DNA of 64,000 nt from the NCBI GenBank assembly GCA_937890595.1, contig CALADM010000035.1, forward strand, positions 1-64,000. The letters run 5' to 3'. This document shows, in pieces, positions 1 through 8,402 of this stretch. Position 1 is the first letter of the stretch. The number at the start of each line of letters is the position of its first letter. This DNA is from CAJMNU01 sp905214855. Its GTDB lineage: Bacteria > Bacillota > Clostridia > Lachnospirales > Lachnospiraceae. A model generated the notes under the pieces. That model was not told the DNA's origin. It ran no database searches and saw only the letters and a list, made by a program, of their open reading frames with translations. Made by a program: the position numbers and the translations under genes.

Positions 1-176
1 TTTTTCAACTTGCACTGGCTTCATTCCTGTAATTTCAGTAGTTTTAAGTAACCAATTAATACTCTGGTTTTTTGAGTATCTTTGAGTATATTCACTCACA
101 TTTGATTCTGTTTTGAATTACTTATTCAGTCTTCCTTTATACATATCAAATTCTTATATTCTTTTCTTTTGCTGCC

Positions 177-677
177 TTATCTTTTCCCATCTTGACATAG
201 CGCAGCATATTTTTCTAATATAATATCTTTCACCTGCCAAGGTACAAATTGGCTGATATCCCCACCAAACACAGCAACTTCCTTTACCATACTGGAGCTG
301 ACATATGCATATTTTAAATTGGTTGTCAAAAACATGGTATCTACTTCTGGTTCCAGCATTCTGTTAGAATGGGCAAGCTGCAGCTCGTACTCAAAATCTG
401 TGATCGCACGCAACCCTCTGATGATCACATTGGCATTGCATTGTTTTGCAAATTCTACCAAAAGACCTCCAAAGGCCTGCACTTCCACATTTGGAAAAGT
501 GGAAGTCACGTCTTTTAACATCTTAACACGTTCCTCTACGGAAAACAATGGGGTTTTGGAATTATTGTTCAAAACTCCTATGATCAAACGGTCTACTACC
601 TTAGAGGAACGCTCAATAATATCTAAATGTCCTAAGGTAACAGGATCAAAACTTCCCGGATAAATAGCAGTTGTCAT
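177..677 (-). CDS. coaD: Phosphopantetheine adenylyltransferase
   Basis: Transfers AMP from ATP to 4'-phosphopantetheine to give dephospho-CoA, the penultimate step of CoA synthesis, in the cytosol. The 166-residue product starts with the family signature YPGSFDPVTLGH (residues 6-17), which carries the TxGH nucleotidyltransferase motif, and has the SSSMVKE segment near the C-terminus where the family has ISSTxxR. Length is normal for CoaD. The frame stays open 27 codons further upstream, but an AAGGAAGG ribosome binding site just ahead of the ATG at 677 and the family N-terminus fix this start. It lies 4 bases after rsmD, so the two are co-transcribed, a common pairing in Firmicutes. Confidence 0.96.
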   Translation of the reverse strand: MTTAIYPGSFDPVTLGHLDIIERSSKVVDRLIIGVLNNNSKTPLFSVEERVKMLKDVTSTFPNVEVQAFGGLLVEFAKQCNANVIIRGLRAITDFEYELQLAHSNRMLEPEVDTMFLTTNLKYAYVSSSMVKEVAVFGGDISQFVPWQVKDIILEKYAALCQDGKR

Positions 678-681
678 AACT

Positions 682-1239
682 TTATTCCTTCCTTTGTATA
701 AAAATATGTTGATTTGTCTTATACGTTTTCTGTCGTACACAGACAAAACCCAAATCATCTAAATAAGAAAAAGAAGTATCCAAAGATGCCTCCACAATAA
801 TCTGAGTATCCTCATGCACAAGCAAAGACTTTGATAAAACCGTCAGAACTTCTTTTTCCAGCTCTTTCTTATATGGAGGATCCATAAAAATAATATCCAT
901 GCTCTTTCCACGCATCTGAAGAGTCTCCAACGCCTGCAATACATCATACGGAAGAATCTCCCCTTTTAAATCCAATTTGGTGTTTTTTAAATTCTCACGG
1001 ATACAGGATACAGCTTGTCTGGACTGCTCTGCAAAATATGCGTGTTTTGCGCCTCTGCTTAACGCTTCAATCCCTATCGCACCACTCCCCGCAAACAGAT
1101 CTAAAAACTCTGCATCCAAAAGCCATGGCTGGATCATATTAAATAATGTTTCTTTGATCCTGTCTGTTGTCGGTCTTGTCTGCATCCCATCCACTGTTTT
1201 CAATGCAATCCTCTTTGCACTTCCTGCAATCACTCTCAT
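682..1239 (-). CDS. rsmD: 16S rRNA (guanine(966)-N(2))-methyltransferase RsmD
   Basis: Methylates N2 of G966 of 16S rRNA in the assembled 30S subunit using S-adenosylmethionine. The 185-residue protein shows the Rossmann SAM-binding loop LDLFAGSGAIG (residues 46-56) and the N2-methyltransferase catalytic motif DPPY (120-123). The N-terminus MRVIAGSAKRI is typical. An upstream in-frame ATG would add six residues, but GAGGTG sits 5-7 bases before the ATG at 1239, so that start is preferred. First gene of the rsmD-coaD operon, behind a sigma-A promoter at 1293-1321. Confidence 0.95.
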   Translation of the reverse strand: MRVIAGSAKRIALKTVDGMQTRPTTDRIKETLFNMIQPWLLDAEFLDLFAGSGAIGIEALSRGAKHAYFAEQSRQAVSCIRENLKNTKLDLKGEILPYDVLQALETLQMRGKSMDIIFMDPPYKKELEKEVLTVLSKSLLVHEDTQIIVEASLDTSFSYLDDLGFVCVRQKTYKTNQHIFIQRKE

Positions 1240-1292
1240 ACTCCACCTCTTATACATGATGAAAAACTCTTTTTTGTTCTTTGCTGAACCTC

Positions 1293-1321
1293 ATTATAGT
1301 ATGCTTTTTTTAGAATCACAA
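1293..1321 (-). promoter_or_regulatory. Sigma-A promoter of rsmD-coaD
   Basis: On the minus strand there is TTGTGA (1316-1321), a 17-base spacer and a perfect TATAAT (1293-1298), about 55 bases before the rsmD start. It is divergent from the SASP gene. Confidence 0.6.
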
Positions 1322-1372
1322 GAGGATTTTTCACAAATTCATAATTTTGACAGATTTCTCAAAACCTTCTAG

Positions 1373-1400
1373 TGTATTTTTTTTAATAGAGAACATACTA
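1373..1400 (+). promoter_or_regulatory. Sigma-G-like forespore promoter of the SASP gene
   Basis: CATACTA (1394-1400) matches the sigma-G -10 element, preceded at 16 bases by TGTAT (1373-1377), which resembles the sigma-G -35. It lies about 70 bases upstream of the SASP start. SASP genes are classic sigma-G targets, so the context supports the call; the -35 match is only fair. Confidence 0.55.
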
Positions 1401-1472
1401 GGAGTGTAACAACAAAGAAAACACAGCCAGCAAACAAATATGGCTGTCACATCAAATGAAGGAGGCATTCAT

Positions 1473-1676
1473 ATGTCAAATAACACAAACAAAACAAACG
1501 TACCAGAGGCAAAGGAAGCAATGGACAAATTTAAAATGGAAGTCGCAAATGAGCTGGGTGTTCCGTTAACCAATGGGTATAATGGTAACCTGACATCCGC
1601 ACAGAACGGATCTGTTGGGGGATATATGGTAAAAAAGATGATCGAAGCACAGGAAAAACAGATGGCAGGTAAATAA
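1473..1676 (+). CDS. Alpha/beta-type small acid-soluble spore protein
   Basis: DNA-binding protein that coats the chromosome in the dormant spore, protects it from UV and is degraded at germination. The 67-residue product has the family hallmarks: KMEVANELGV near residues 22-31, which contains the region cut by the germination protease GPR, and the C-terminal block LTSAQNGSVGGYMVKKMIE. The ATG at 1473 follows GGAGG at good spacing; the frame opens 33 bases earlier without such a site. It is one of only two plus-strand genes here and stands alone, with a sigma-G-like promoter before it and a strong hairpin terminator after it. It shows the organism is a spore former. Confidence 0.95.
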   Translation: MSNNTNKTNVPEAKEAMDKFKMEVANELGVPLTNGYNGNLTSAQNGSVGGYMVKKMIEAQEKQMAGK

Positions 1677-1765
1677 ATTTAGCCCTTTTCATCAAATAAC
1701 CAAACTACTGTTAATTAAAAGCAACTATCACATTTGTCTTTCTTCCTAAAAGAATGGCAAAATGC

Positions 1766-1815
1766 AAAAGACCTTTGCATGGGAAAAACATGATCCTTTG
1801 CAAAGGTCTTTTTCT
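1766..1815. terminator. Bidirectional terminator between the SASP gene and the P-type ATPase gene
   Basis: A perfect 14-bp inverted repeat (1766-1779 with 1799-1812), whose arms begin AAAAGACC and end GGTCTTTT, gives a U-run on either strand. It sits between convergent genes and can serve both. Confidence 0.8.
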
Positions 1816-1837
1816 AGTTCACTTTTATCTTAAAAGA

Positions 1838-4501
1838 TTAGTCTTCTTTCTCTGTAAGCATCTTATACAACTGGATCAAAACAGTTGGAATCGCTGCCAT
1901 ACCAAATACAATTCCTACCTGAGAAAGTGTTAAAGGCACAACGGAGAAAAATGGCTGAAGAGCAGGTATAAACAACACAACTGCAAGCAGAGCAAAGCCT
2001 AACAGGAAAGCACCAAGGCTATATGGATTGCTCTTAATACCCAGTTTTCTCAAGCTCTGTTTTCCTCTGCAGTTAAATCCATGGAAGAGACGTGCCCCTG
2101 TCAGAGTAGCAAATGCCATAGTGCTGGCATGTTCTGGGCTGACTTGAAGTCCTACATAGTAAGAAAACATGGAAGCTGCTGCAATCAAAGTTCCCTGACA
2201 AGCCAAAGCCTTCATAAATGATGGTGTTAAAATCCCCTCTTTTGGATCTCTTGGAGCTTCTTTTAAAAGATCTTTTCCTGCTGGTTCCATACCAATTGCG
2301 ATCGCAGGAAGAGAATCTGTCAGCAAGTTAATAAACAAAAGATGTACTGGTGTAAATGGTACTGGAAGTCCTGCCAAAGAAGTATAAAGGACTGCCAAAA
2401 TTCCGGCAGTATTGCCAGACAGTAAAAATTGAATGGCATTTTTAATATTCTTATATACATTTCTTCCATTTGCTACAGCCTTCACGATGGTTGCAAAGTT
2501 GTCATCTGCCAAAATCATAGAAGCAGCATCCTTAGATACTTCTGTTCCTGTAATTCCCATCGCAATTCCGATATCCGCTTTTTTAAGAGCCGGCGCATCA
2601 TTGACACCATCTCCTGTCATAGCAACTACACAACCCTTTTTCTGCCATGCATCCACAATACGGATTTTATTTTCTGGTGATACTCTTGCATATACGGAAA
2701 TCAACGGCAGTTTATCTGCAAGTTCTTCCTCTGTCATCGCATCCAGTTCACTTCCTGTAATGGCAATATCCCCTTCTTTAAAAATTCCAATCTGTTTTGC
2801 AATTGCTGCCGCTGTTACTTTGTGGTCTCCTGTGATCATGATCGGACGGATTCCAGCACGAATTGCATCTGCAACCGCATCTGCGGATTCTTTTCTCGGT
2901 GGATCTACGATAGAAACCAATCCAAGGAATGTAAATCCGGTCTCATTTTCCAGACACAAGGTTTCTTCTTCTGGCACTTCTTTATATCCAAATGCAAGCA
3001 CACGAAGTCCATTCTCAGAGAATGTCTGATTTTGTTTTAGGATAATGTCCCTGTCTTCCTGTGTCATAGGAACTCTTCCTTCTGCCTTTTCCATATGAGT
3101 AGAACGCTTCAGCAGTTCATCCAAAGCACCTTTTGTAAGAACAGTTGGTACTCCATGAAGTTTATATTTTGTACTCATCAATTTTCTATCAGAGTCAAAA
3201 GGAATCTCCTCCAGACGCATCATCATATTTCTCAGCTGCTGCTCGTCAACTCCTGCTTTTCTTGCCATAACTAAAAGACAATACTCTGTTGGGTCTCCAA
3301 TACCAGAAACTTTTGTTGGTACAGTAGTAAACATATGTGTGGCAACGGTTTCTGCATCTCCTGCCTCTGTTTCCGTTTTCAAAGAAGAATCATTGCTCAA
3401 AACCGCATCATACAAAAGATAACGGTGAAGTTTGTTTTTCAAATCCAATTCTTCTGGCTGAAGCAGCTTTCCATCTGTATAGATCTCTTTTACTGTCATT
3501 CGATTCTGAGTCAAAGTACCTGTTTTATCAGAGCAGATAACAGAAACACATCCCAAACTCTCTACTGCCTTCAATTCTTTCATAATGGCATTTTCCTGTA
3601 CCATTTTCTGTGTTCCGATGGCCTGTACGATTGTCACGATAGAACTTAATGCCTCTGGTATAGCTGCCACTGCAAGCGCTACTGCAAAGAGCAAGGAATC
3701 CAAAACTGGCATCTTTCTATACAATCCCAATACAAAAACGATTGCACAGATCACTAGAATTCCCATTGCAAGTTTCTGACTGAAAGAATCCAAACTCTTC
3801 TGAAGAGGTGTCTTTCCCTCTTTTGTCTGGTTCATAAGACCTGCGATCTTTCCAATCTCTGTGTTCATTCCTGTCTCTGTAACCAGTACAACTGCACGTC
3901 CATATGTCACTAAACTTCCAGAATAAACCATATTCACACGATCAGCCAGAGGACATTCTCCATCCAGTTTTTCTGAAACCTTATCTACACTTGCAGCCTC
4001 TCCGGTCAAAGAACTCTCATTCACCTGAAGAGAAAAAGAAGAAAGCACTCTTCCATCTGCTGCTACCACATCACCTGCCTCCAAAAGCAGGATATCTCCT
4101 GGAACAACCTGATCCGCCGCAATCTCAGTACGAATCCCATCTCTTAATACTCTTGCGTTAGGAGAAGAAAGAGCTTTTAAAGATTCCAGTGATTTCTGTG
4201 CTTTTACATACTGCACAGTTCCCAAAATCGCATTTAATATAATAACAGATAAAATTACGATCGTACTCTCCATATTGCCGGATACCATAGAAATAATGGC
4301 AGCCGCGATCAAAATGACAACCAGAAAATCAGCAAATTGAGATAAGAAAATCTGAAGTACACTCTTTTGCTTCTCTTCCTGCAGTTTATTCTCTCCGTAG
4401 GTTTGCAGCCTTTCCTGTACTTCGCTTGACAAAAGACCCTTATCATGCGTTTTCAGTTTTTCTAATGCTTCATCACCTGACAATTGATAAAATGGTTTCA
4501 T
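1838..4501 (-). CDS. P-type cation ATPase, PMCA/SPCA-like (Ca2+ and/or Mn2+ export)
   Basis: ATP-driven cation pump of the P2 class in the cytoplasmic membrane. The 887-residue protein has a cation ATPase N-terminal domain (about 1-75), the actuator motif LTGEA (165-169), M4 motif AAIPEAL (279-285), the phosphorylated Asp325 in SDKTGTLT, the hinge TGDGVNDAPAL in the P domain, and a C-terminal block of membrane helices. Calcium pumps usually have PEGLP in M4; here it reads PEALS. The ATG at 4501 is chosen because AAGGAG lies 9 bases upstream; an ATG three codons earlier abuts the ribosome site. The gene is monocistronic behind a promoter and a yybP-ykoY riboswitch, which favours Mn2+ as a physiological substrate or inducer. 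Related riboswitch-controlled Firmicute pumps have been linked to Ca2+ or Mn2+; the exact ion is inference. Confidence 0.93.
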   Translation of the reverse strand: MKPFYQLSGDEALEKLKTHDKGLLSSEVQERLQTYGENKLQEEKQKSVLQIFLSQFADFLVVILIAAAIISMVSGNMESTIVILSVIILNAILGTVQYVKAQKSLESLKALSSPNARVLRDGIRTEIAADQVVPGDILLLEAGDVVAADGRVLSSFSLQVNESSLTGEAASVDKVSEKLDGECPLADRVNMVYSGSLVTYGRAVVLVTETGMNTEIGKIAGLMNQTKEGKTPLQKSLDSFSQKLAMGILVICAIVFVLGLYRKMPVLDSLLFAVALAVAAIPEALSSIVTIVQAIGTQKMVQENAIMKELKAVESLGCVSVICSDKTGTLTQNRMTVKEIYTDGKLLQPEELDLKNKLHRYLLYDAVLSNDSSLKTETEAGDAETVATHMFTTVPTKVSGIGDPTEYCLLVMARKAGVDEQQLRNMMMRLEEIPFDSDRKLMSTKYKLHGVPTVLTKGALDELLKRSTHMEKAEGRVPMTQEDRDIILKQNQTFSENGLRVLAFGYKEVPEEETLCLENETGFTFLGLVSIVDPPRKESADAVADAIRAGIRPIMITGDHKVTAAAIAKQIGIFKEGDIAITGSELDAMTEEELADKLPLISVYARVSPENKIRIVDAWQKKGCVVAMTGDGVNDAPALKKADIGIAMGITGTEVSKDAASMILADDNFATIVKAVANGRNVYKNIKNAIQFLLSGNTAGILAVLYTSLAGLPVPFTPVHLLFINLLTDSLPAIAIGMEPAGKDLLKEAPRDPKEGILTPSFMKALACQGTLIAAASMFSYYVGLQVSPEHASTMAFATLTGARLFHGFNCRGKQSLRKLGIKSNPYSLGAFLLGFALLAVVLFIPALQPFFSVVPLTLSQVGIVFGMAAIPTVLIQLYKMLTEKED

Positions 4502-4635
4502 AAGATGCATCTCCTTTTTTTCTATTCCTAATTTCACAGCACAGCCGCACCTCGTTTTCCCTCACCGCATGCCAATCTGGACTTCCACTCCAAATACTTA
4601 TTCCATAAAGAAACAACCTCTCCTAATTATGGAAC

Positions 4636-4684
4636 AAAAAAAGACTCCTCATGTATCCATGCGAATGAATACATGAAAAGTCTT
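4636..4684 (-). terminator. Riboswitch-controlled intrinsic terminator
   Basis: On the minus strand a long imperfect stem (18-base arms 4667-4684 and 4641-4658) is followed by a run of seven U (4636-4642). Its 5' arm, beginning AAGACUUUU, is also the 3' closing strand of the yybP-ykoY aptamer, so folding of aptamer P1 and of this terminator exclude each other. Metal binding should therefore allow read-through into the ATPase gene. Confidence 0.8.
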
Positions 4685-4758
4685 GTACCCAAAATGGTAT
4701 ACAGCGCCAGCCGTTTCCGGCGTGATGGTGACACTGTATTAAAACTACTCCCTTTTCC
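4675..4758 (-). promoter_or_regulatory. yybP-ykoY (Mn2+) riboswitch aptamer
   Basis: Read on the minus strand, the element has the conserved family segments in order: AAAAGGGAGUAG (about 4745-4756), a central stem ending in an ACGCCGGAAACGGC hairpin, then GGCGCUGUAUACC, and a 3' strand ACAAGACUUUU that pairs back with AAAAGGGAGU. This matches the known yybP-ykoY layout, whose aptamers bind Mn2+. Together with the promoter upstream and the overlapping terminator downstream it forms a full ON-switch for the P-type ATPase. The whole gene-free stretch from 4502 to 4865 is taken up by this promoter-riboswitch-terminator leader. Confidence 0.85.
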
Positions 4759-4800
4759 TGTTTAGCTATACAGCTGTAAGCCTCAAATTAAGTTATCGAC

Positions 4801-4829
4801 ATTATACGGGATTTTTTTCAAAATAGCAA
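4801..4829 (-). promoter_or_regulatory. Sigma-A promoter of the riboswitch-ATPase transcript
   Basis: Minus strand: TTGCTA (4824-4829), 17-base spacer, perfect TATAAT (4801-4806). Transcription would start about 40 bases before the yybP-ykoY aptamer. Confidence 0.75.
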
Positions 4830-4865
4830 GCAGTTTTTATTTTTTTATAAATTAGGCATATTTTT

Positions 4866-5387
4866 TTAAGAAACAAAATGAATTTTCCCAATTTTGGAAA
4901 CCTCTTTCTTAAATTCTTCTTTTGGGTATCCCAGTGCTGCCATACCATATACCACATGTTCATCCAAAATTCCAAATTCTTTCAAAATCTCTCTCACCGC
5001 TGGACGTTCGCTGATCTGATTGAGCTGATTGATCCAGACAGAACCAATACCAAAAGAATGTGCTGCCAAAAAGATATTTTCCAAAGCACATGCATTATCC
5101 TCTCTGCCAAACGGACTTGTTTTTTCATTAGAAGGGATAATAAGTGCAGCTGGCTGGTACATATCATACCCATGTCTCCCAAGTTCTTTTTCAATTACAG
5201 ATGCTAACTTTTGTATCTTGTCTGTATCCATGACCACAGTAAACTGCCACGTCTGCCGTCCCATTCCACTTGGTGCATAAATCGCAGCTTGTGCAATCTG
5301 TTCCAGAATCTCTCTTGATATTGGTTTCTTCTCAAAAGCTCTGACACTTCTTCTTGTCAATATATTTTCCATTACTGCATTACTCAT
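4866..5387 (-). CDS. Nitroreductase family protein
   Basis: FMN-dependent NAD(P)H oxidoreductase of the small nitroreductase fold, cytosolic; substrate unknown. The 173-residue protein has the N-terminal TRRSVRAF (residues 11-18), where Arg residues bind the FMN phosphate, the APSGMGRQTWQF segment (about 38-49), and the later GIGSVWINQL and LGYPKEE motifs. Length is typical of the short subfamily. The start is supported by GGGGAAAG ahead of the ATG. It sits 41 bases after recG on the same strand and may be its last co-transcribed gene. Function beyond the family is not inferable. Confidence 0.85.
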   Translation of the reverse strand: MSNAVMENILTRRSVRAFEKKPISREILEQIAQAAIYAPSGMGRQTWQFTVVMDTDKIQKLASVIEKELGRHGYDMYQPAALIIPSNEKTSPFGREDNACALENIFLAAHSFGIGSVWINQLNQISERPAVREILKEFGILDEHVVYGMAALGYPKEEFKKEVSKIGKIHFVS

Positions 5388-5428
5388 ACACTCTTTCCCC
5401 TTTCTATTCCAAAAGTCTTATTTTCCTA

Positions 5429-7492
5429 TCAAAGATTGATTTTATCATAACTCTTTTTCAAATAAGAATCCAGATATTTTTTTAAATACTGATGTTCTTC
5501 CATACAAAGATTGGAATCTTGTTCCAAAAGCTCTTTGACCTCTCTGGATACATCCTGTAACAAAGAAGCATCTGTAAAAATATCAGCTAGTGCAAACTCC
5601 ATCTCCCCACTTTGGCGTATTCCAAACAAATCCCCTGGTCCTCTCAGTTTTAAATCTTCTGATGCAATGTAAAATCCATCATTAGAATGATTTAAAATTT
5701 CCAATCTTTTGTTGCTTTCTTCACTTTCTGATGTATTTACAAGAATACAATAGGATTGTGAACTTCCTCTTCCTACTCTCCCCCTCAATTGGTGCAGCTG
5801 TGCCAATCCAAACCGCTCTGCATTTTCTATCATAATTACCGTTGCATTTGGCACATTCACTCCAACCTCGATCACCGTTGTAGAAACCAAAATCTGGATC
5901 TGTCCAGATGCAAACTGTTCCATGATCCGGTTTTTTTCTTTTCCCTTCATCTTTCCGTGCAAATATTCCACTCTTATCGTATTTGGCAAGGCATGGCGTA
6001 ACGTTTGTGTATAATCTAACACATTTTCAGCATCCATCCATTCACTAGATTCTACCATAGGACATATCACATAGGCTTGATGTCCTGCTGCCACTTCCTG
6101 TTCCAAAAAACGATATGCTCTTGCACGGTATCCCGTTCCCACTACACAATTCTTAATCTCCTGTCTTCCCTGTGGAAGTTCATCCATAACAGAAATATCC
6201 AGATCTCCATACAAAATGATCGCAAGTGTTCTTGGAATTGGAGTTGCACTCATGACCAGTACATGAGGGGTAATTCCTTTTTCCCCTAAAGATTCTCTCT
6301 GCCCTACACCAAACCGATGTTGTTCATCTGTTATGACCAGAGCCAACTTATCATATTTCACTTTTTCCTGGATCAGGGCATGTGTCCCAATAATGATATC
6401 TGCCTCATGAGAAGCAATTTTTTCATATGCAATTTTCTTTTCCTTTGCTGTCATGGAACCAGTAATCAAAACAGGAACTTTTGAAATTCCGGCAGCAGAA
6501 AACAGCTTTTTGATAGACTCATAATGTTGTCTGGCAAGTACCTCTGTTGGTGCCATAAGCGCCCCCTGATATCCTGCACATGCTGTATCCAATAGTGCGA
6601 TCACTGCAATGATCGTCTTTCCTGACCCTACATCTCCTTGGATCAGGCGGTTCATTACCAACTTTCCTGCCATATCTTTTCTAATTTCTTCCAAAGTCCT
6701 TATCTGTGCTTTTGTAAGAACATATGGCAAAGATTGTATCAAACGCTCTGCCTCCCGTGATGAGGGGATCTGGTATGGACTTTCTTTATTTGCACGCTTT
6801 TCCTGCATCATACGGACAGCGATCAAAAACAGAAAAAATTCATCAAAAACCAGACGCTTTCTTGCAAACAGCAATTCCTCTTGATTCGCTGGAATATGTA
6901 TATGTTCTAATGCAAAATTATATTCTGCCAGTTGATTTTTCTTTCTTATACTTAGTGGTATATAATCCAGTTCCAGCTCATGTTCCTTTAAAGCCATCTG
7001 CACAGTTTTTGATATCATACGGTTTCCTAAGCCTTTTGTCTGCCCATAAATCGGCTGCATCACGTTCATCCTGTCATAATATGCAGAAGGTTCAAACATT
7101 TCTGGTTGTTCCATGACCAGACGATTTTTTTTCTTTACTACACGCCCTCTGAAAATATAGTGTCCCCCTAGTTTCAAAGAAGTGCGAATATATGGAATAT
7201 TGTACCAGATAATCTGTAACGCACCCCCAGACCATTTTAGAGACAACGATACTGTCTGCATCTTTCCAAACCGCAAAAGATCTGCTTCTCTTGTTATGAC
7301 CGCCTCCACAGCAACCATATTTGATTCTGTTACATCCTGTGGTTTTACTGGTTTTGTATAAACATCATATGCTCTTGGATAATAATGCAGCAAATCCTCC
7401 ACTGTATAAACACCTAACTTTTCAAACAACGCAGCGGTTTTCTCTCCCACTCCTTTTAAGGATGTGATAGGCTGTTCTCTCTCCACTCCCAT
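5429..7492 (-). CDS. recG: ATP-dependent DNA helicase RecG
   Basis: Superfamily 2 helicase that regresses stalled replication forks and branch-migrates Holliday junctions. The 687-residue protein has the N-terminal helical/HhH-like start ITSLKGVGEKTA (9-20), the OB-fold wedge domain (about 55-140), Walker A GDVGSGKT (286-293), DEQH Walker B, the helicase motif RGRVGRG and the C-terminal ASEDLKLRGPGD motif typical of RecG. The frame opens 46 codons earlier, but AAGGAAGG just before the ATG at 7492 and the family length fix this start. It follows fakA and a TraX-like gene; fakA-recG adjacency is conserved in Firmicutes. Confidence 0.96.
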   Translation of the reverse strand: MGVEREQPITSLKGVGEKTAALFEKLGVYTVEDLLHYYPRAYDVYTKPVKPQDVTESNMVAVEAVITREADLLRFGKMQTVSLSLKWSGGALQIIWYNIPYIRTSLKLGGHYIFRGRVVKKKNRLVMEQPEMFEPSAYYDRMNVMQPIYGQTKGLGNRMISKTVQMALKEHELELDYIPLSIRKKNQLAEYNFALEHIHIPANQEELLFARKRLVFDEFFLFLIAVRMMQEKRANKESPYQIPSSREAERLIQSLPYVLTKAQIRTLEEIRKDMAGKLVMNRLIQGDVGSGKTIIAVIALLDTACAGYQGALMAPTEVLARQHYESIKKLFSAAGISKVPVLITGSMTAKEKKIAYEKIASHEADIIIGTHALIQEKVKYDKLALVITDEQHRFGVGQRESLGEKGITPHVLVMSATPIPRTLAIILYGDLDISVMDELPQGRQEIKNCVVGTGYRARAYRFLEQEVAAGHQAYVICPMVESSEWMDAENVLDYTQTLRHALPNTIRVEYLHGKMKGKEKNRIMEQFASGQIQILVSTTVIEVGVNVPNATVIMIENAERFGLAQLHQLRGRVGRGSSQSYCILVNTSESEESNKRLEILNHSNDGFYIASEDLKLRGPGDLFGIRQSGEMEFALADIFTDASLLQDVSREVKELLEQDSNLCMEEHQYLKKYLDSYLKKSYDKINL

Positions 7493-7560
7493 ATCTTCCT
7501 TCCTTTCGTCGTAAACTCTGTGAAAATCACATTTCATAGACAGCAGCCCTTTCTCTTCAT

Positions 7561-8277
7561 TTATATAAATAGACACCTCAGCATCCCTAAAACCAGCAAA
7601 TGCAGCGGATAAAACAGGTAAAATCCCCATGAATGTCCCTGTTTCTTTCCTTTGTCCCTACAATATAAAGAAAGAGGAATGTAGGCAAGAACTGCTGCTC
7701 CCAGATAGCCTATACTGTCAAAAAAAGACAATACTGCTCCCCATAACAATGCAGATTTTTTATCAGCACAAAATCCATAAAAGACTGCAATCAATGCAAT
7801 TCCATACACAAAATAATCCAATCGAAACAAATAGGAAACAGCCATTGCTGCCAAAACATAAACAAAACATAGCATTGGCTGTGATTTTCTTTTTGAGATC
7901 TTTTGCATCATCCAAAGTCCCAAAGCTAATGTCATAATGGTATTTTGTCTCTCCAGATCCACCCATTGACCTGACACTGCCAGATCATAAGGAATCTCTG
8001 AAAGACAGGCAAATACTAACAGACGCTTCTGATAACAGACCAAATCTCTTGTATGAAAAAATCCCTCTACCAAAAAAAATGTAAAAATAGGAAATGACAT
8101 TCTCCCCATCATATGAAACAACAAGGAAATGACAGAGATTATCCCTTCCCATATTCCAAATTGTCCCGTTATCAGACCAGGATCTAAAATAGCCACTCCT
8201 ATATGGTCTAACACCATACAAAACAATGCCAATTTTTTTATTTGCTCTCTTGACAGTTGTTTTATTCCATAGTCCAT
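7561..8277 (-). CDS. TraX family membrane protein
   Basis: Polytopic membrane protein of the TraX family, named after the F-plasmid gene for pilin N-acetylation but widespread in chromosomes of gut Firmicutes, where the role is unknown. The product (238 residues from this start) opens with a helix and KKLALFCMVLDHIGVAI, the family's hallmark VLDHIG segment; further traits are SFPIFTFFLVEG, LSEIPYDLAVSG and NTIMTLALG. About eight hydrophobic segments are visible. An ATG three codons earlier (8286) is nearly in contact with the AAGGGG site, so 8277 is preferred, though spacing is long (about 10). It lies between fakA and recG, which are direct neighbours or separated by sdaAB in other Firmicutes, so it looks like an insertion into that cluster. 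Confidence 0.85.
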   Translation of the reverse strand: MDYGIKQLSREQIKKLALFCMVLDHIGVAILDPGLITGQFGIWEGIISVISLLFHMMGRMSFPIFTFFLVEGFFHTRDLVCYQKRLLVFACLSEIPYDLAVSGQWVDLERQNTIMTLALGLWMMQKISKRKSQPMLCFVYVLAAMAVSYLFRLDYFVYGIALIAVFYGFCADKKSALLWGAVLSFFDSIGYLGAAVLAYIPLSLYCRDKGKKQGHSWGFYLFYPLHLLVLGMLRCLFI

Positions 8278-8340
8278 TTGGTTCATTCCCCTTCTTTTAT
8301 TGTACTATCTATCTAATTTCTGTATTTATATTATTTTTTT

Positions 8341-8384
8341 CATCAAACAGGGGAAAGTACGCACTGCATACTTTCCCCTTGATG
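8341..8384. other. Long hairpin between fakA and the TraX gene
   Basis: An imperfect inverted repeat brings CATCAA together with TTGATG and GGGAAAGTA with TACTTTCCC. No U-run follows on the minus strand, so it is not a clear terminator; a processing or pausing hairpin after fakA is an alternative. Confidence 0.5.
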
Positions 8385-8402
8385 CATATAAAACTATTTT
8401 AT

